From contig CAAGJL010000042.1 of assembly GCA_900770145.1 (NCBI GenBank), positions 1 through 7,500 on the forward strand: 7,500 bases of DNA. The letters are read 5' to 3'. The notes beneath the pieces are model-generated. The model was not told where the DNA came from. It saw only the letters and a list, made by a program, of their open reading frames with translations, and ran no database searches. Positions within the stretch are counted from its first letter, which is position 1. Every line of letters starts with the position of its first letter. Below are positions 6,213 through 7,500 of this stretch, in pieces. The translations under genes were made by a program, and so were the position numbers. This DNA is from Clostridia bacterium. Its GTDB lineage: Bacteria; Bacillota; Clostridia; Oscillospirales; CAG-272.

Positions 6213-7000
6213 AGGTATCGGTCAAATTGCAGGCGGTAACGCCCTTTTTTCGTCTGCCCGGAGAGGGAGCGGATGAGAAATTTTCCCACACCCCGCACCA
6301 CAATCACATCTCCCTCGCAGACCTGCCGGTCTGGTTTTTCTGCCGGCTCATAGGCAATCTCCACTTTCCCCTCCCGGAAAAGCGCCTGCGCTTTTTCCCT
6401 TGCCAGATTGCAGATTGCCGCCACCACCGCGTCCGCACGGGGCGACGGAATCGTATCCGAGCAGGAGAGAAACCGCCTGCCGCCGTCGAAATCCGCGGGC
6501 GGCACAAACGGGCACACACGCACGGCGTCGTTCGCCACGCGGGTCAGGGTTCCGGTCAGAAACGCCGCCAGCGTGCGGTCGGCAAACAGCACCGCCGAAA
6601 AAGCGTCCGGCACGCAAAGGTCGCCGAGCGACTCCCGTTTCACCCCCAGGTTCAGCACCGCGCCGAGATAATCCCGGTGCGCCAACGCCCGGTATCCGCT
6701 GCCCGCAATCTTCACCGCGGTCAGCTTTTCGGCGCGGATGTCGGCAAGCAATTCCGTGCGGTACGGCTCTTCCGTGTCTCTGACGTAGCCCGGCAAAAAA
6801 AAGAAACGCTTGCGTTCGGCGGCGGCATATCCCCCGTCCGCCGAAAAACAGCCGGGGTCGCCCGCAAAGCGCTCGGCAAGCACCAACTGCTCCCGCGGGG
6901 TCAGATACGACGTCACGGCGATTTCCCCGGCTGCCGCGCGGGCAGAGAGCTCCGCCGCCCTTGCCGTCAGGCGCCGCTCCTCGTCATTCAACGTCAGCAT
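6209..7000 (-). CDS. ylmH: YlmH-family S4-domain RNA-binding protein
   Basis: A 263-aa cytoplasmic RNA-binding protein. The N-terminal part (about 1-80) is the family's variable domain, containing SYLTPREQLVLAERF (31-45). The central region ALAHRDYLGAVLNLGVKRES (105-124) followed by LGDLCV is the hallmark of YlmH (HRDYLGxLLNLGIKRExxGDI). The C-terminal S4 domain covers about 186-250 (PSPRADAVVAAICNLAREKAQALFREGKV, then EGDVIVVRGVGKF). In B. subtilis YlmH has been linked to ribosome-associated quality control of stalled large subunits. That is family knowledge, not visible here. The ATG overlaps the yggT stop by 1 nt (TGATG). The upstream site is only a G-run, so translational coupling to yggT is likely. 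The position next to yggT matches the ylmG-ylmH pair of other Firmicutes. Confidence 0.93.
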   Translation of the reverse strand: MLTLNDEERRLTARAAELSARAAAGEIAVTSYLTPREQLVLAERFAGDPGCFSADGGYAAAERKRFFFLPGYVRDTEEPYRTELLADIRAEKLTAVKIAGSGYRALAHRDYLGAVLNLGVKRESLGDLCVPDAFSAVLFADRTLAAFLTGTLTRVANDAVRVCPFVPPADFDGGRRFLSCSDTIPSPRADAVVAAICNLAREKAQALFREGKVEIAYEPAEKPDRQVCEGDVIVVRGVGKFLIRSLSGQTKKGRYRLQFDRYL

Positions 7001-7272
7001 CAGAACGCCCCCAAAAGAGCTCCCACCAACTGCAACGCCAGAAATCCCGCGAAAAACGGAACGTCCAGCGGGGAGTTCTGAAACCAGCCGAACCGGTCAA
7101 ACAGCGCGCGAAAAGGCGCCACAATCGGCTCCGTCATCGTCGTGACAAAACCGAGGATGGCGTTATCCTCCTCCACAAACCAGGAGAGAACGGCGCGCAA
7201 CAGCATGCAAAGATCCAGTGCCGCGATCAGTGCCAGCACCGTACCTTTTGTCAGTTTCAAAAACAGTTGCAT
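7000..7272 (-). CDS. yggT: YggT/YlmG family membrane protein
   Basis: A 90-aa integral membrane protein, the usual size for YggT/YlmG. Two hydrophobic segments lie at about 9-32 and 68-90. The conserved family features are visible: the RAVLSW end of helix 1 (26-31), TEPIVAPFR (47-55) in the connecting loop, and a second helix entered through a PLD-type turn (68-70). Family members lie beside division genes (sepF, divIVA) and are implicated in membrane or envelope organisation, but no biochemical activity is established. The ATG at 7272 has a clear AAAGGAG (7279-7285) at 6 nt. It is the first gene of the cluster visible here. sepF, which often precedes it, is not in the remaining 228 nt. No convincing promoter was found upstream. 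Confidence 0.93.
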   Translation of the reverse strand: MQLFLKLTKGTVLALIAALDLCMLLRAVLSWFVEEDNAILGFVTTMTEPIVAPFRALFDRFGWFQNSPLDVPFFAGFLALQLVGALLGAF

Positions 7273-7308
7273 GCCTTTCTCCTTTGCGTGAAATGACGCG
7301 GAAATGCG

Positions 7309-7338
7309 GGGGGTGTTCTTCCCCCGGCAGTCCGCCGG
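7309..7338. other. Two adjacent GC-rich hairpins upstream of yggT
   Basis: GGGGG (7309-7313) can pair with CCCCC (7321-7325) over a 7-nt loop. CCGGC (7324-7328) can pair with GCCGG (7334-7338) over 5 nt. The two share bases 7324-7325, so they partly exclude each other. They lie in the probable leader of the yggT transcript, or in the promoter-side spacer. No known riboswitch is recognised. Confidence 0.4.
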
Positions 7339-7349
7339 AAAACGGCTTT

Positions 7350-7388
7350 ACCGCACCGACCGGCGCAACAGTGCACCGGCCGTGCGGT
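7350..7388. other. Long hairpin abutting the right repeat copy
   Basis: ACCGCAC (7350-7356) pairs with GTGCGGT (7382-7388). After a small internal loop, a CCGG/CCGG helix (7359-7362 with 7376-7379) closes a 13-nt loop. The right arm ends exactly at the edge of the repeat. No T-run follows on either strand, so it is not a standard terminator. Confidence 0.55.
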
Positions 7389-7403
7389 AGCCTGACAGGA
7401 GAT

Positions 7404-7435
7404 ATTCAAACCCGGTTCTCGCGGGCGGATTTTTT
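7404..7435 (+). terminator. Terminator-like hairpin with T6 inside the right repeat copy
   Basis: On the plus strand CCCG (7411-7414) pairs with CGGG (7422-7425). An outer helix between ATTCA (7404-7408) and CGGAT (7426-7430) contains one wobble and one mismatch. Six T follow (7430-7435). It points away from the yggT cluster. The stem is moderate, so termination is plausible but unproven. Confidence 0.45.
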
Positions 7436-7457
7436 ATCATACTGCGTTAAAATACTC

Positions 7458-7485
7458 GGGAATATCAAATATTCCCTGCGTTTTT
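7458..7485 (+). terminator. Terminator-like AT/GC hairpin at the end of the right repeat copy
   Basis: GGGAATAT (7458-7465) and ATATTCCC (7469-7476) form a perfect 8-bp stem with a 3-nt loop. On the plus strand TGCG and five T (7481-7485) follow. It also points away from the cluster. The left repeat copy lacks one arm of this hairpin. Confidence 0.5.
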
Positions 7486-7500
7486 GCCTTGCCTGACGAA

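Larger units (their letters stand above)
7388..7500 (-). repeat. Interspersed repeat, right copy (core 7388-7463), inverted relative to the left copy
   Basis: The reverse complement of 7388-7463 aligns without gaps to 3202-3277 with 10 mismatches in 76, five of them clustered at element positions 28-32. The end nearest the cluster reads TAGCCTGACAGG (7388-7399). Beyond the core the element appears to continue to about 7498 with an AT-rich hairpin and GCCTGACG (7490-7497), a variant of the same end motif. This suggests a complete element of roughly 110 nt of which the left copy is a deleted form. The right boundary is uncertain because the window ends here. Confidence 0.8.

Noticed and set aside
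6227..7081. Open plus-strand frame of 284 codons opposite ylmH and yggT
   Set aside because: It is antisense to YlmH and YggT, which carry clear family signatures. Its Arg/His-rich composition is typical of a GC-rich shadow frame.
1..7500. CRISPR array, tRNA/rRNA genes, phage or toxin-antitoxin modules
   Set aside because: No regularly spaced direct repeats, no tRNA-like or rRNA sequence, and no such genes were seen. The cluster is housekeeping throughout.

Overview
The window looks like chromosomal DNA from a GC-rich member of the Firmicutes, most likely a gut-type clostridium of the Oscillospiraceae/Ruminococcaceae kind. This is inferred from gene order and protein style; no marker gene fixes the species. 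All seven recognisable genes lie on the minus strand. Read in transcription order (right to left) they are yggT/ylmG, ylmH, ileS, lspA, an rluD-family pseudouridine synthase (ylyB-like), a Cof-type HAD phosphatase and a phosphoglycolate-phosphatase-like HAD enzyme. The first five follow the order found downstream of the division cluster in Bacillus subtilis (sepF-ylmG-ylmH-divIVA-ileS-ylyA-lspA-ylyB). Here divIVA and ylyA are missing and two HAD hydrolases close the run.

Layout: 1-84 holds the possible tail of a plus-strand gene and a strong bidirectional terminator that separates it from the minus-strand cluster. Positions 139-3166 hold four tightly packed genes (17-nt overlap, 4-nt overlap, 1-nt gap) that must be co-transcribed: lspA, rluD-like, cof-like, gph-like. 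Positions 3167-3322 are a 156-nt spacer with a 12-bp stem-loop and one copy of an interspersed repeat. Positions 3323-6121 are ileS. Positions 6122-6208 are a short spacer with two stem-loops. Positions 6209-7272 are ylmH and yggT, which overlap by 1 nt. Positions 7273-7500 hold no gene but a series of hairpins and a second copy of the repeat in inverted orientation.

The genes serve housekeeping functions: membrane/division-associated YggT, an S4 RNA-binding protein, isoleucyl-tRNA charging, lipoprotein signal-peptide cleavage, rRNA pseudouridylation and small-phosphate hydrolysis.

The most unusual content is non-coding. A 76-bp repeat occurs at 3202-3277 and, inverted, at 7388-7463, with 66 of 76 positions identical by hand alignment. 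It carries CCTGTCAGG-type ends and sits directly beside a different hairpin each time. The right copy carries two terminator-like hairpins facing away from the operon. The left copy lies inside the operon in the orientation that would block lspA, and it has lost both terminator signals. No new protein system was found.
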